DNA of 64,000 bases, from positions 2,418,001 through 2,482,000 of the forward strand of contig NZ_CP094242.1 in NCBI RefSeq assembly GCF_022749515.1, given 5' to 3'. Shown here piece by piece: positions 47,901-55,013 of this stretch. Every line of letters starts with the position of its first letter. Position 1 is the stretch's first letter. The stretch is from Morococcus cerebrosus (GTDB lineage Bacteria > Pseudomonadota > Gammaproteobacteria > Burkholderiales > Neisseriaceae). The notes below the pieces were generated by a model. The model did not search any database. It saw only the letters and a program-made list of their open reading frames with translations, and had not been told where the DNA came from. The position numbers and the translations under genes are program-made.

Positions 47901-48214
47901 TTAACCAAAGGGTGACCAACCTTGGCAATTACGTGGTGAACATGGGCGACCAGATCAACCAACGTATCGACAATGTTGAAAGCGACTCTAAAGCCGGTAC
48001 CGCAGCAGCAATGGCGGTGGCTGGTCTGCCGCAAGCCTACCTGCCGGGTAAGAGCATGATGGCGGTTGCAGGCGGCGTTTACCGCGGTGAAAGCGGCTAC
48101 GCAGTCGGCTTCTCCAGCATCTCCGACGGCGGCAACTGGGTCATCAAAGGTACCGCTACCGGAAACTCACGCGGCCACTACGGCGCGACCGCAGGTGTCG
48201 GCTACCAATGGTAA
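38927..48214 (+). CDS. Giant YadA-type trimeric autotransporter adhesin
   Basis: A 3095-residue surface protein. It begins with an extended signal peptide region (ESPR, MNKIYRVVWNETTQTWNAVA) and a hydrophobic core ending near SGQAVA. Residues of about 110-850 form YadA-like head repeats (many AxAIG / SVAIG / AVAVG motifs). Then come alternating neck (DAVNVSQL, STDAVNGSQLY) and stalk modules, with a second head block around residues 960-1230. The last 100 or so residues (SDSKAGTAAAMAVAGLPQAY, ending GVGYQW) are the trimeric beta-barrel anchor. Likely an adhesin or biofilm factor. I chose 38927 over an in-frame ATG at 38897 because the ESPR must be N-terminal. Confidence 0.95.
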   Translation: MNKIYRVVWNETTQTWNAVAEFAKAHGKTASSGIGGIVASVGVRFAFTAIMSGLLLASGQAVATVENNGKTLANGTVLSAAADGTDYNTCYFDTVSYNVVCGDDTTKALDFIPQTGGQPPKQGKSVAIGQGAQTSGESNVAIGPKTVTANTGSIAIGVAASANHNQSIAMGQEASAKGEADVSIGKLAGDTVSSDGRNISIGESALKGGSGVNNVIAIGSSAGINSNSSHSVYIGTGATGMDPKNISIGYQANTKSGSIAVGDNSNAQGSSSVAIGTKSVVTDVASNGVAIGFNSTTSGLSAVAIGGSSSTGKGANASGPASLAIMGTAVASAPRAISIGEFTVGSGAYGIAIGGKANAQGTSSIAIGGSQAQDKGATAAGHFSTAIGYGAKTVNQDTTAVGKNSTANGLRATAFGVDSNAGAENALAVGPQTAASAKGAIAVGFATQATGMSSVAVGKEAIATKETSTSLGQNSQATANNAVAIGNKAVAAGTGNIVVGTNAGVYDAAVSAGRTVGADTVYIGADSGRNAYTNERQISIGKGTGNNATGVDNIALGLRSGAFVSGANNVAIGREAGMGTDAQKLSVTSTVAIGEAAKGSFSNTVAIGKTALAEKESAVAVGMVSKASGDNSVAIGKTANASAHETVAIGHETVAGAVSSVAVGQRANASGSEAVALGIDSNASGKFAVAIGNMAKVTDSKLNGIAIGSNAVASEDYAMAMGLDTQATGNSSIAFGNTAKALGKEAVAFGHLATAAKNNTLAFGVSSNSAEVGAVTLGAYTKADAVTGTALGYSAHAVNENDVALGGNSLTEAHHNGDYTLNGNYTAAGTSSYGTVSVGSINTAEAGKSSNAFTRQIQNVSAGVISATSTDAINGSQLYTTNSYLLNLGNNVKNALGGETAIDNAGNLTLNNLGGTGKANVHDALEAMNNKIDQLGGGSSSHFYSVQTASNARGNYNNDGATGLDALAAGADAQAAGDFAVAVGTGAQAVISNSIAIGKNASVNEDTASVAAVNGATKGEGSVAIGANTKASGTNATAVGQASNAYGQNSFAGGQSSKALGKSSVAVGDGAIANQDSSTAIGAYSQSTAAGATALGFNTRATASGTVAAGRNSKATSNNALALGNEADAQKDDTIAIGYNAQATQNRAVAFGKNAKATAGDTFAFGDSAKASTTNAIAFGKNANAAHAGSIALGANSATEAAVQTTSAAVGGLTFGNFAGNTPESTLSIGSAGKERTITNVAAGRISNNSTDAVNGSQLYATQNVMNNIGTTAVGVLGGNAAIANDGTITMSNIGGTGASTIEGAISAINNASYKSFKLNTAKTSGTNGEAYNHSLKEITNGSTITLEAGKNIVLNQNESTVSINTADAPEFAGKITAKGGLDMSNTKITNLGKGDQPTDAVNLSQLTDAINNVHVTTLTAVTNEAPFAYVSEDGKILKRNVTVDGSGAKQVSFVYADDTSTPYNGAVTIAALNPTDPQTTVPTQVGNVAAGKGQNDAVNVSQLDKVAQALGTSVNNATGEIAAPKYSVISGSPATSGVADYNNVGDALTALSNAVRAPLTFAGDSGTPSTRQLGSTVAVKGGEADATKLSDSNNIGVVSDDANGTLNVKLAKELKGLTSSEFVDAAGGKTIVSADGITVGTAANPVKLTTEGLSNGGKKATDIAAGVNNTDAVNVSQLTPLATALGATVNPTTGAVEVPNLVVTKTDGTQAAPVNTVQGALDNIGTELQKGLTFGGDNADKNFERKLGNQVLVKGGADAAKLSDNNIGVVSDDANGTLNVKLAKELQGLNSAQFETDGNVTTINGGNVSLADKDGNIAETTANGITLTPVPSSGKEAVSLTKDGLNNGGNKITKVAEGMLAADSTDAVNGAQLYKVDQKANTNAENIAKGINIGGTSGSNKYALGDTVNIKGDSNIVSETVEGGVQLKLADTVKIGQDSGKPVSIDGVNGTVSGLSNKALGGADFATKGQAATEEQLNETQANLAKILGGNAANNNGNVTFTDIGGTGKANVHDAIAAVKETAEKGWNLNANDETSSEKIAAGDTVTFKEGKNVKVSRDGKNITVATSDDVSFNKVTVGDSVLTDNGLTVGNGAAGNPVSLTKDGLNNGGNKISNVAAGEADTDAVNVAQLKANSGRVESGNDNIVVETDKTGTSNVYKVSTAKNLKADSLTAGETVVNNSGVTVGDKVTLSKDGLKAGDVNITADGIDAGNKAISNVAKGVKATDAVNVAQLNEQLAATEKTTTVVAGKNVTVSEKVDGNNTEYTVNADKTTLSQAAGGAVKVSEGTKDADGVTDYALDLTDEAKADIAKGVAAKDAVDNKGLTFAADNGTTGAKKLGDSLSVKGDGNILTRADENGIGFSLADKITVGKAGNGNKPLVIDGTAGLISGLSNTTLGGADFATKGQAASEEQLNAAQANLAKILGGNAANNKGNVTTTDIGGTGKDNVHDAIAAVKETADKGWNLNANDETSSEKIGAGDTVTFKEGKNVKVSRNGKNITVATSDDVSFDKVTVGGSVLTDNGLTVGNGKAGKPVSLTKDGLNNGGNKVSDIAAGEDDTDAVNVAQLKAAAAKATSKVDSGNDNIVVTPEQNADGSTTYKVATTPNLKANSFTAGDTVMNNDGVKVGDKVALGKDGLKAGDVNITTDGINAGNKAISNVAEGKKDTDAVNVAQLKAAAAKATSKVDSGNDNIVVTPEQNADGSTTYKVATAPDLKADSLTTGDTVVNNDGVKVGDKVALGKDGLKAGDVNITADGINAGNKAISNVAEGKKDTDAVNVGQLNRLTAAAKTEVEAGTNIASVSSKQGANKQTVYTINADGASVSAGSDKIVVTKGKKDANNVTDYAVDLSKAVKADIAKGVAAKDAVDNKGISFAGDSGTTVANKLGDTVAVKGDANITTTAGTNGIQVGLNKDLKVDSVKAGDTVVNNSGVNVGDKVVLGKDGLKAGDVNITAEGINAGGKKVTNVAAGTVAADSTDAVNGSQLYQANQAINQRVTNLGNYVVNMGDQINQRIDNVESDSKAGTAAAMAVAGLPQAYLPGKSMMAVAGGVYRGESGYAVGFSSISDGGNWVIKGTATGNSRGHYGATAGVGYQW
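46601..47242 (+). repeat. Tandem 321-bp (107-residue) stalk module, two copies
   Basis: Modules 46601-46921 and 46922-47242 are nearly identical and in frame; each starts DTDAVNVAQLKAAAAKATSK and includes VDSGNDNIVVTPEQNADGST. A third, diverged start follows at 47243. Confidence 0.85.
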
Positions 48215-48244
48215 TTCCGTTGTAAAGCCTGTTTGAAGGCAAAG

Positions 48245-48292
48245 CAAAGGTCGTCTGAAAACCCGAAACAAGGTTTTCAGACGACCTTTTTC
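48245..48292 (+). terminator. Inverted DUS terminator after autotransporter gene
   Basis: CAAAGGTCGTCTGAAAACC and GGTTTTCAGACGACCTTTTT. Confidence 0.82.
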
Positions 48293-48368
48293 TATATCGG
48301 ATTGAATGGGACGGGGTTTGCTTTCCGAACATGCTCAGTTTCGCAAACACACGATTCAAACAAAACAT

Positions 48369-48475
48369 TATAGTGGATTAAATTTAAATCAGGACAAGGA
48401 GACGAAGCCGCAGACATTACAAATAGTACGGCAAGGCGAGGCAACGCCGTACTGGTTTAAATTTAATCCACTATA
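48369..48475. repeat. Correia element (short form), copy 4
   Basis: 107 bp, TATAGTGGATTAAATTTAAA to TTAATCCACTATA, lying 163 bp before the nitronate monooxygenase gene. Confidence 0.92.
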
Positions 48476-48638
48476 AAACCAAACGCGGCGGTTTGTTTTC
48501 AGACGACCCCGCAGAATATCCGACTATTTTTTGTGGCAAAATCGGGTTTGTGCCACATCGTTAGCCTGCTATTCAACATTTAAAAACATTCAAACCGGCT
48601 GACAAAACAGACGAAACAAATAACAAGGAGAAACAGAC

Positions 48639-49682
48639 ATGAGCCGCATTTTATCCTCACTGCGCTATCCGCTGATTCAAGCACCGATGGCGTTTGCGCA
48701 TGACACAGAGCTGCCTTTGGTTGTCGGCAAAACCGGCGCTTTGGGTTCGTTGGCGGGGGCGATGTATGACACCGCAGGTTTGGAAAAAGCGTTGGCACGG
48801 ATGAAGCAGGAAGGCGGCGGCCGTCCGTACAACCTCAACTTTTTCGCCCACCGCACGCCGTCTGCCGACCGTGCGCAACAGGACGCATGGTTTGGCGTGT
48901 TGCGTCCGTATTTCGAGGCTTACGGGCTGACGGAAAACAATATTCCCAGTGGCGGCGGACGGCAGCCGTTTGATGCCGACGCGTTGGCATGTGTGGAGCG
49001 TTACCGCCCGCCTGTCGTCAGCTTCCACTTCGGCTTGCCCTCGCCCGAATACTTGCAGCGCGTCAAAGCGACGGGCGCGGAAGTGTGGAGCAGCGCGACG
49101 ACGGTTGAAGAAGCCGTTTGGTTGGAACAAAACGGCGCGGATGTCGTGATTGCCCAAGCGTGGGAAGCGGGCGGTCATCGGGGATGGTTTTTAAACCGTA
49201 ATCCCGACAGCCAAAGCGGCTTGTTTGCCCTGTTGCCCGCCATCCGTAACGCCGTGCGCCTACCCGTCATAGCCGCAGGCGGCGTTTCCGATGCCGCCGC
49301 CGTCCGCGCCGCGCTGGAATTGGGCGCATCCGCCGTGCAGGTCGGAACCACCTTCCTGCTCGCAGACGAAGCCCTGACCAAACCCGCCCACCGTGCCGCC
49401 ATCCAAACTGCCCGTCCCGAAGATACCGTGGTAACCAACTTGTTCAGCGGCGGCGCGGCGCGCGGACTTTACAACCGCTTCATACGCGAAGCCGGTCCGA
49501 TGAATGACGCAGCGCTCCCGTTCCCCTTGGCAGGCGCAGCCGCCGGCGCATTGAAAGCCGCCGCCGAAAAACAAGGCTGCTACGACTTTTCCCCGTTTTG
49601 GGCAGGACAAAACGCAGGACTGTGCCGCCCCGGCAGCGCAGCGGAAATCGTCGGGCGGTTGTGTGGCGGCATTGAGCGTTAG
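48639..49682 (+). CDS. Nitronate monooxygenase-like flavoprotein
   Basis: A 347-residue TIM-barrel FMN protein related to nitronate monooxygenase / enoyl reductase II. Motifs: YPLIQAPMAFA at the N-terminus, VVIAQAWEAGGHRGWF with the catalytic His region, PVIAAGGVSDAAAVRAALEL and GASAVQVGTTFLLADEA for FMN phosphate binding. Detoxifies nitronates such as propionate 3-nitronate by family. Strong ribosome site (AAGGAGAAACAG). Confidence 0.9.
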   Translation: MSRILSSLRYPLIQAPMAFAHDTELPLVVGKTGALGSLAGAMYDTAGLEKALARMKQEGGGRPYNLNFFAHRTPSADRAQQDAWFGVLRPYFEAYGLTENNIPSGGGRQPFDADALACVERYRPPVVSFHFGLPSPEYLQRVKATGAEVWSSATTVEEAVWLEQNGADVVIAQAWEAGGHRGWFLNRNPDSQSGLFALLPAIRNAVRLPVIAAGGVSDAAAVRAALELGASAVQVGTTFLLADEALTKPAHRAAIQTARPEDTVVTNLFSGGAARGLYNRFIREAGPMNDAALPFPLAGAAAGALKAAAEKQGCYDFSPFWAGQNAGLCRPGSAAEIVGRLCGGIER

Positions 49683-50345
49683 GACGGGCTGAACATGGTC
49701 AGGGCGGACATGGCAATCAACAAGGTCGTCTGAAAATGTGAACTAGGTTTTCAGACGACCCGTAACGTTGACTTTGCCCACGAAATAAATATAAAGATAA
49801 CTGCCCTATTCGGATTGTCGGACGGAAGGTTCGCGGGCAAAGCCCACGCTACGGGCTGGGTTTATTTCGAGTCTGTCGGGTTAAATAAAAGGTCGTTTGA
49901 AAACGGAGGGAGTGAGTTTGTTTCTCTCAAACTCAAATCTCAAAGTTTTCAGACGACCTTGTTTTAACTTGCAACCTGCCTCCTCTCCCGTCCGGCGGGA
50001 GAAGGCTGGGGAGAGGGTGGTTCTGCGGATTTGCACGAATTTGATTTTACCTAAACCTCGGAAGCCACCCCCATCCTAACCTTCCCCCGCCAGACGGGGG
50101 AAGGGACAGGTTGCTGTTGCTGCAACGGGTAGCGTGGGCTTTGCCCGCGAAATGAACATAAAGATAACTGCCCGATTTTGATTGTCAGACAACAGGTTTG
50201 CGGGCAAAGCCCACGCTACGGGCTGGGTTTATTTCGAGCTTATAGGGTTAAATGAAAGGTCGTCTGAAAACTTGTTGTTTTAAGTTTTCAGACGACCTTT
50301 TGGGTTCGTGCGAGGTACGAAAATAGGCGTAATGCAGTTTACGCC
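49683..50345. repeat. Repeat cluster between NMO gene and glmU
   Basis: About 660 bp without a gene. An imperfect direct repeat of roughly 110 bp (49770-49885 and 50140-50257) contains ATAAAGATAACTGCCC, GCGGGCAAAGCCCACGCTAC and GGGCTGGGTTTATTTCGAG. It also holds three DUS hairpins (49721-49760, 49889-49960 with one arm mutated to GGTCGTTTGAA, 50256-50302) and a GAAGGCTGGGGAGAGGGTGG-type repeat near 50000-50105. The last hairpin can terminate glmU. Confidence 0.6.
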
Positions 50346-51719
50346 TTATTTCTTATCGCCTTTTTCCGGACGCACCCAGCCTTCGATGACGGTTTGGCGG
50401 GTGCGGGCGAGGGCGAGTTTGTTGTCTTCGACGTTTTTGGTAATCGTGCTGCCTGCGCCTGTCGTGACTTTGTTGCCGAGGGTGACGGGGGCGACTAGGA
50501 CGCAGTTGGAGCCGATGCGGACTTCGTCGCCGATGACGGTTTTGTATTTGTTCACGCCGTCGTAGTTGGCAATGATCGTGCCTGCGCCGAAGTTGGTTTT
50601 GCTGCCGACTTCGGCGTCACCGATGTAGGTGAGGTGGTTGGCTTTGGTGCCTTTGCCGATGGCGGCGTTTTTGATTTCGACGAAGTTGCCGACGTGTACG
50701 TCGTCTGAAAGGCGGGCTTGCGGACGCAGGCGGGCGTAAGGGCCGATTTGGTTGTTTTGTCCGATTTCGCAGTCTTCGAAGTGGGAGAAGGGGGCGATTT
50801 TGCTGTTTGCGCCGATTTTGGCGTTTTTGATGACGCAGTTTGCGCCGATTTCGACGTTGTCGCCGATTTCGATGTCGCCTTCGAGGACGACGTTGACGTC
50901 AATCACGACGTCTTGTCCGTGTTTCAGACGACCCCTTAAATCAAAGCGGGCGGGGTCGCGCAGGGTAACGCCTGCTTTGAGCAAGGCTTGCGCTTGTTCG
51001 GTTTGGAAGATGCGTTCGAGTTCGGCGAGCTGGAGTTTGTTGTTTACGCCGGCGGCGAGGTGGGAGGCGCGCACTTGGACGGGATGGACTTTGATGCCGT
51101 CGGCAACGGCTTTGGCGATGAGGTCGGTCAGGTAGTATTCGCCTTGGGCGTTGTTGCTGGAGAGGGTGTCCAGCCAGTTTTTGAGTTTGGCGTTGGGCAG
51201 GACGAGGATGCCTGTGTTGATTTCGCGGACGGCTTTTTGGGCGGCGTCGGCGTCTTTTTCTTCGACGATGGCGGTTACGCTGCCTTGGCTGTCGCGGATG
51301 ATGCGGCCCAAGCCTGTCGGGTCGGCGGGAACGTCGGTCAACAGGCCGACTTCGCTGCCGGCGGCTTCGAGCAGGGTTTCGAGGGTGGCGGTGTCAATCA
51401 GGGGGACGTCGCCGTACAACACCAGCGTGCGACCTTCGGCGGCAAGGTGCGGCAGGGCGGTTTTGACGGCGTGGCCGGTGCCGAGCTGTTCGGTTTGCTC
51501 GACCCAGACGACGTCGCGTTTGACGGTGTCCAAAACTTGGTCTTTGCCGTGTCCGATGACGACGCAGATGTTTTGCGGATGAAGCGCGGCGGCGGTGTCG
51601 ATAACGCGCTCGACCATGGGAAGGCCGCCGATGCGGTGCAGCACTTTGGGCATTTTGGAATACATGCGCGTGCCTTTGCCGGCGGCGAGGATGACGATGT
51701 TGAGAGGTGTGGCGGACAT
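50346..51719 (-). CDS. glmU: Bifunctional GlmU (uridyltransferase/acetyltransferase)
   Basis: Makes UDP-GlcNAc from glucosamine-1-P in two steps. The 457-residue protein has the N-terminal pyrophosphorylase motif [18 protein letters not shown] (residues 9-26) and a C-terminal left-handed beta helix of hexapeptide repeats ([20 protein letters not shown]), with the acetyltransferase His/Tyr region [12 protein letters not shown] and [13 protein letters not shown]. The start at 51719 ([11 protein letters not shown]) fits the family better than 51740. One DUS lies inside the coding region (50929-50940, reading GRLKHG). Confidence 0.96.
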   Translation of the reverse strand: MSATPLNIVILAAGKGTRMYSKMPKVLHRIGGLPMVERVIDTAAALHPQNICVVIGHGKDQVLDTVKRDVVWVEQTEQLGTGHAVKTALPHLAAEGRTLVLYGDVPLIDTATLETLLEAAGSEVGLLTDVPADPTGLGRIIRDSQGSVTAIVEEKDADAAQKAVREINTGILVLPNAKLKNWLDTLSSNNAQGEYYLTDLIAKAVADGIKVHPVQVRASHLAAGVNNKLQLAELERIFQTEQAQALLKAGVTLRDPARFDLRGRLKHGQDVVIDVNVVLEGDIEIGDNVEIGANCVIKNAKIGANSKIAPFSHFEDCEIGQNNQIGPYARLRPQARLSDDVHVGNFVEIKNAAIGKGTKANHLTYIGDAEVGSKTNFGAGTIIANYDGVNKYKTVIGDEVRIGSNCVLVAPVTLGNKVTTGAGSTITKNVEDNKLALARTRQTVIEGWVRPEKGDKK

Positions 51720-52085
51720 GATGGACTTTCTCGAATGCAATGTTGATGAAGGGGGTATTTAGCGGTCGTCTGAACGGGGTTTTGGGGCTTCAGACGACCT
51801 TTTATGTCGTGGTATTTCTGCGGAACTTGATGGGATATGGTGGATAAAGACAGAAAACACTCATTTCGTCATTCCCGCGCAGGCGGGAATCCAGACCCCA
51901 GATTTCAGGAATGCTTTGGGATTGATACAAGCTCAAATTCCTGGATTCCCGCCTGCGCGGGAATGACGGCGGGGGGCTTTTGTTTTTATCCAATCTATCC
52001 GAAAAAACCGCAAATCGGGCATTTTGCCTGACGTTTCGTCGGGTATCAATGCCCTATCTATGATAAATGGTTTAAGTATCCGGTT
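51720..52085. other. Intergenic region upstream of glmU
   Basis: 366 bp with a DUS pair (51763-51803) and an inverted pair of dRS3 repeats. No gene seen. Confidence 0.5.
51871..51964. repeat. Inverted pair of dRS3 repeats
   Basis: ATTCCCGCGCAGGCGGGAAT at 51871-51890 and ATTCCCGCCTGCGCGGGAAT at 51945-51964 (inner 8 bases inverted), about 54 bp apart. dRS3 units are known phage-integration and recombination targets in Neisseria. Confidence 0.85.
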
Positions 52086-52277
52086 TTATGGTTTATTGGG
52101 TTTGGGGTTCCAGCGGTACGAGTCGGCATGGCTGCCGTGTTCCAAGCGGTCGAGTGTGGTCGGTTTCAGGGGCGTGCGCGCGGATGTGTCGGCGGGACGG
52201 CTGTCGAAGTCGTAGCGGTCTGTGGTGCAGCCGCTCAGGATGGCGGCGGTAACGAAAATCAGGGCGAGGGAACGCAT
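52086..52277 (-). CDS. Small lipoprotein (63 residues)
   Basis: Signal peptide MRSLALIFVTAAILSGC with lipobox LSGC; the mature part of 46 residues is hydrophilic (TTDRYDFDSRPADTSARTP). AAGGAG lies at ideal distance before the start. Upstream on the same strand is another small lipoprotein gene, separated by a DUS hairpin. No known function or family. Confidence 0.78.
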   Translation of the reverse strand: MRSLALIFVTAAILSGCTTDRYDFDSRPADTSARTPLKPTTLDRLEHGSHADSYRWNPKPNKP

Positions 52278-52337
52278 GGTTTTCTCCTTGTGAAGGACGG
52301 CAGATGTAGGACGAACGGGATGGCGGTTATGTTTGAG

Positions 52338-52376
52338 GTCGTCTGAAACGGAAAAGACGGTTTCAGACGACCTCTG
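52338..52376 (-). terminator. Inverted DUS terminator
   Basis: GAGGTCGTCTGAAAC and GTTTCAGACGACCTC, between the two lipoprotein genes. Confidence 0.75.
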
Positions 52377-52384
52377 CGGGCGGA

Positions 52385-52675
52385 TTATTCCTCAGTTTGG
52401 GTTTCGGGCGCGGTTTGTCCGGCGCCTTGGGGTTTGTTCCATGTCGTGCCGCGTACGTTTTCTTGGTCGCCGTGCAGCGGTTTGAGGGTGCGGCGTTCGG
52501 GGCGGTATTGGTTGTAACGCATATCGCGGGAGTAGGTGCCGTCTTCGTAATAGATGCGCGTGCCTTTTTCGTATTTGGGGCGCAGGGAAGTGTGGCCGGA
52601 TTCGTTTTGGTAGGTTTCCCAAGTACAGCCGGTCAGGGCGGCTGCGGCGGCGAGGATGAGGGCGGTGTATCGCAT
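52385..52675 (-). CDS. Small lipoprotein (96 residues)
   Basis: Signal peptide with lipobox LTGC (MRYTALILAAAAALTGC), then a polar mature domain rich in Tyr, Arg and Glu (YEKGTRIYYEDGTYSRDMRY). The repeated G-T-x-I-Y-Y / G-T-Y-S pattern suggests small beta strands. Good ribosome site (AAGGACAACC). Probably outer-membrane anchored; function unknown. Confidence 0.78.
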   Translation of the reverse strand: MRYTALILAAAAALTGCTWETYQNESGHTSLRPKYEKGTRIYYEDGTYSRDMRYNQYRPERRTLKPLHGDQENVRGTTWNKPQGAGQTAPETQTEE

Positions 52676-52737
52676 GATGGTTGTCCTTGTGGTCGGGCGG
52701 CTTGGTGCCGTTGTTCAAACCCGATATTGTAAAGGTT

Positions 52738-53394
52738 TCAGACGAGTGCTGACAGTTTTTCGGCACATTCGGCGAGCGCCTGCATATCTTTTGCAACGGC
52801 GTCGGTAAAGGGCAGGGGATGGGCTTTGCTGCCGAACCATACGGTTTTCATGCCCAGCTCTTTGGCTTGATGCAGGTTGTCCGCGCTGTCGTCGATCATG
52901 ATGCACTGTTCGGGCGCAGCGTCGAGCAGGCGGCAGACGGTCAGGTAGGCTTGCGGGTCGGGTTTGTAGCGCAGCCCGAAGTCGTCCGTGCCGAGAAGTG
53001 CGTCAAAACGGTTTGCCAAACCCAATGCCCCGATGATAGCGCGGACGTAAAACGAAGGGCCGTTGGAAAAAACGGCTTTGCGTCCTTTCAGACGACCTAA
53101 AACGCTTTCGGTTCCCTCCATGCCCTCTAATTTTGCCAAGATTTGCGCGATGGGATGGCTTTCGCGCAGAAACTCGCGGATGTCGATTTCGGGATGGTGG
53201 ATTTGCAGGCCGGCAAGCGTTGCGCCGTATCGGTGCCAATAGTCCTGACGCAGGTCGGACGCCGTCTCTTCGGAGAGCTTGAGGCGTTGCGCCATGTAGT
53301 CGGTCATGGCACGGTTGATGATGTAGAAAATGCCTGCATCGGCGTTGTGCAGCGTGTTGTCGAGGTCAAAGAGCCAAACGGGGGAAAGGTTCAT
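52738..53394 (-). CDS. HAD-family phosphatase (pyrimidine nucleotidase type)
   Basis: A 218-residue HAD hydrolase. Motif I is WLFDLDNTLHNA (DxDxT form, residues about 8-19), motif II VFSNGPS, motif III the Lys in LRYKPDPQAY, motif IV IMIDDSADNL. The arrangement matches SDT1/pyrimidine 5'-nucleotidase relatives. Starts at 53394 (GGGGGAAAGGTTC region is on the other strand; minus-strand ribosome site is weak). Divergent from thiB with 62 bp between. Confidence 0.85.
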   Translation of the reverse strand: MNLSPVWLFDLDNTLHNADAGIFYIINRAMTDYMAQRLKLSEETASDLRQDYWHRYGATLAGLQIHHPEIDIREFLRESHPIAQILAKLEGMEGTESVLGRLKGRKAVFSNGPSFYVRAIIGALGLANRFDALLGTDDFGLRYKPDPQAYLTVCRLLDAAPEQCIMIDDSADNLHQAKELGMKTVWFGSKAHPLPFTDAVAKDMQALAECAEKLSALV

Positions 53395-53456
53395 GTCGTG
53401 TGTTGGTGCGGATTTTGTTATGATGTTTCGTATTTTACCCGTACAAAGGTTAGAGA

Positions 53457-54458
53457 ATGAAACTGAAATTATCCGCCCTCGCCCTCTTGCTGGCTTCGGC
53501 AAACTTATCCGCCCAGACCGAAGTGCGCCTTGCCGTGCACAAATCCTTCAGCCTGCCCCAATCCGTCATCGCGCAGTTTGAAAAAGCCAACGACGCCAAA
53601 GTCTCCGTTATCAAGGCGGGCAGCGGCAACGAAATGCTCAACAAGCTGATTCTCAGCAAGGCGAACCCGATTGCCGACGCGGTGTACGGTTTGGACAACG
53701 CCAACATCGGCAAAGCGCGCGAAGCAGGCATATTGGCGGCGGTGCAGCCCAAATCCGCACCCGTTTCAGCGGGGATGCCCGTCATCGCGGCAGTCAATTA
53801 CGGCTACGTTACCCTCAACTACGACAAAAAATGGTTTGAACAGAAAAAACTGCCGCTGCCCAAAACCTTGCAGGACCTGACCCGCCCCGAATATAAAAAC
53901 CTGCTGGTGACGCCCTCGCCCGCCACCTCCTCGCCCGGACTTGCCTTCCTGATGGCGAACATCGGCGGCATGGGCGAAGAGGGCGCGTTCAAATGGTGGG
54001 CGCAGATGCGTCAAAACGGCGTGAAAGTCGCCAAAGGCTGGAGTGAAGCCTATTACACCGACTTCACCCAAAATGGTGGCGCGTATCCGCTCGTCGTCAG
54101 CTACGCCGCCAGCCCCGCCGCCGAAGTCCACTACTCTAAAGGCAAATACAGCGTACCGCCGACCGGCAACCTCTTCCTCAAAGGCGGCGTGTTCCGTCAA
54201 GTCGAAGGCGCGGCAGTCTTGAAAGGCGCGAAACAGCCCGAGCTGGCGGCGAAACTCGTACAGTGGCTGCAAAGCGGCGAAGTGCAAAAAGCCCTGCCGA
54301 CCGAAATGTGGGTCTATCCCGCCGTGAAAAACACGCCGCTGCCCAAAGTCTTCGAGTTCGCCCAGGCCCCGAAACACACCGACTCGCCCAGCCGCAACGA
54401 CATCGACACCAAACAGAAACAATGGGTCAGCCGCTGGACGAAGACCGTGTTAAGGTAA
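53457..54458 (+). CDS. thiB: Thiamine-binding periplasmic protein (ThiB/TbpA-like)
   Basis: A 333-residue ABC-importer substrate-binding protein. Signal peptide MKLKLSALALLLASANLSA; the mature protein starts QTEVRLAVHKSFSLPQ. Segments like NKLILSKANPIADAVYGLDN, VNYGYVTLNYDKKWF, TPSPATSSPGLAFLMA and SYAASPAAEV are characteristic of the thiamine-binding TbpA/ThiB group. No permease gene follows; the candidate ATPase gene is at 17573. Substrate assignment is by family similarity. Confidence 0.85.
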   Translation: MKLKLSALALLLASANLSAQTEVRLAVHKSFSLPQSVIAQFEKANDAKVSVIKAGSGNEMLNKLILSKANPIADAVYGLDNANIGKAREAGILAAVQPKSAPVSAGMPVIAAVNYGYVTLNYDKKWFEQKKLPLPKTLQDLTRPEYKNLLVTPSPATSSPGLAFLMANIGGMGEEGAFKWWAQMRQNGVKVAKGWSEAYYTDFTQNGGAYPLVVSYAASPAAEVHYSKGKYSVPPTGNLFLKGGVFRQVEGAAVLKGAKQPELAAKLVQWLQSGEVQKALPTEMWVYPAVKNTPLPKVFEFAQAPKHTDSPSRNDIDTKQKQWVSRWTKTVLR

Positions 54459-54540
54459 GCGGGAAGGTCGTCTGAAAATCCGCCGCTCCATCCTGTCGGC
54501 CGGATAGTCAAATGACTTTATTTTCGATACGCAACTTATC

Positions 54541-54600
54541 GGGTACCGTCATTCCCGCCGTAGCCTGTCCTCGCGTAGGCGGGGGCGGAAATGACGGAAT
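54541..54600. repeat. Degenerate dRS3-like repeats
   Basis: GTCATTCCCGCCGTAGCCTG and GGCGGGGGCGGAAATGACGG face each other across about 15 bp; both deviate from the dRS3 consensus. Confidence 0.5.
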
Positions 54601-54644
54601 TTGACGATATGCCGTATTTAAAGTTAAGGATGTTGGCAATAAAA

Positions 54645-54708
54645 AGGGTCGTCTGAAAACCCCAAAACGGTTTCAAACTGTTCGAAACCACGTTTCAGAC
54701 GACCCCTT
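54645..54708 (+). terminator. Inverted DUS hairpin before lipoprotein gene
   Basis: AAAGGGTCGTCTGAAAACC and GTTTCAGACGACCCCTT with a 30-base loop. Confidence 0.6.
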
Positions 54709-54736
54709 ACCGTTTCGTTTTGAATGAAGGAATCCC

Positions 54737-54991
54737 ATGAAGAAGCCCCTACTCTACGCCTTCACGCTGACCGCACTTGGCGGCTGTTTCTACACCGAAA
54801 CCCCTTACGGCCGCACCGCCGTCCTCGACCTGCCCGTCCATTCCCAAACCACCATCAACAAAACCGTTACCGTCAACGCCCCGCCGGGAACGACCGTCAT
54901 CTATCAGGACAGCGAGCCGGTACACCGCTACGGCTATCCCTACCCACCTTACCCGCGCCCGTATCCCGCGCGTCGGATTTACCGGTATTGA
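54737..54991 (+). CDS. Small Pro/Tyr-rich lipoprotein (84 residues)
   Basis: Signal peptide MKKPLLYAFTLTALGGC with lipobox LGGC. The mature protein has a beta-rich middle (TTINKTVTVNAPPGTTVIYQ) and a C-terminal tail of Tyr, Pro and Arg repeats (YPYPPYPRPYPARR). AAGGAATCCC precedes the start. The mafB remnant begins only about 20 bp after the stop. Function unknown; tail might contact peptidoglycan or polysaccharide, a guess. Confidence 0.78.
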   Translation: MKKPLLYAFTLTALGGCFYTETPYGRTAVLDLPVHSQTTINKTVTVNAPPGTTVIYQDSEPVHRYGYPYPPYPRPYPARRIYRY

Positions 54992-55013
54992 AAAATGTCT
55001 GTGAAAACAATAG

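Noticed and set aside
46439..48034. 531-codon open frame on the minus strand within the autotransporter gene
   Set aside because: Opposite-strand shadow of a repetitive coding sequence; low-complexity Val/Phe/Ala-rich product, no ribosome site, no domain. The plus strand encodes a complete autotransporter.
53395..53456. TPP riboswitch ahead of thiB
   Set aside because: Only 62 bp separate thiB from the divergent HAD gene, too short for a THI element, and no CUGAGA-type core was seen.
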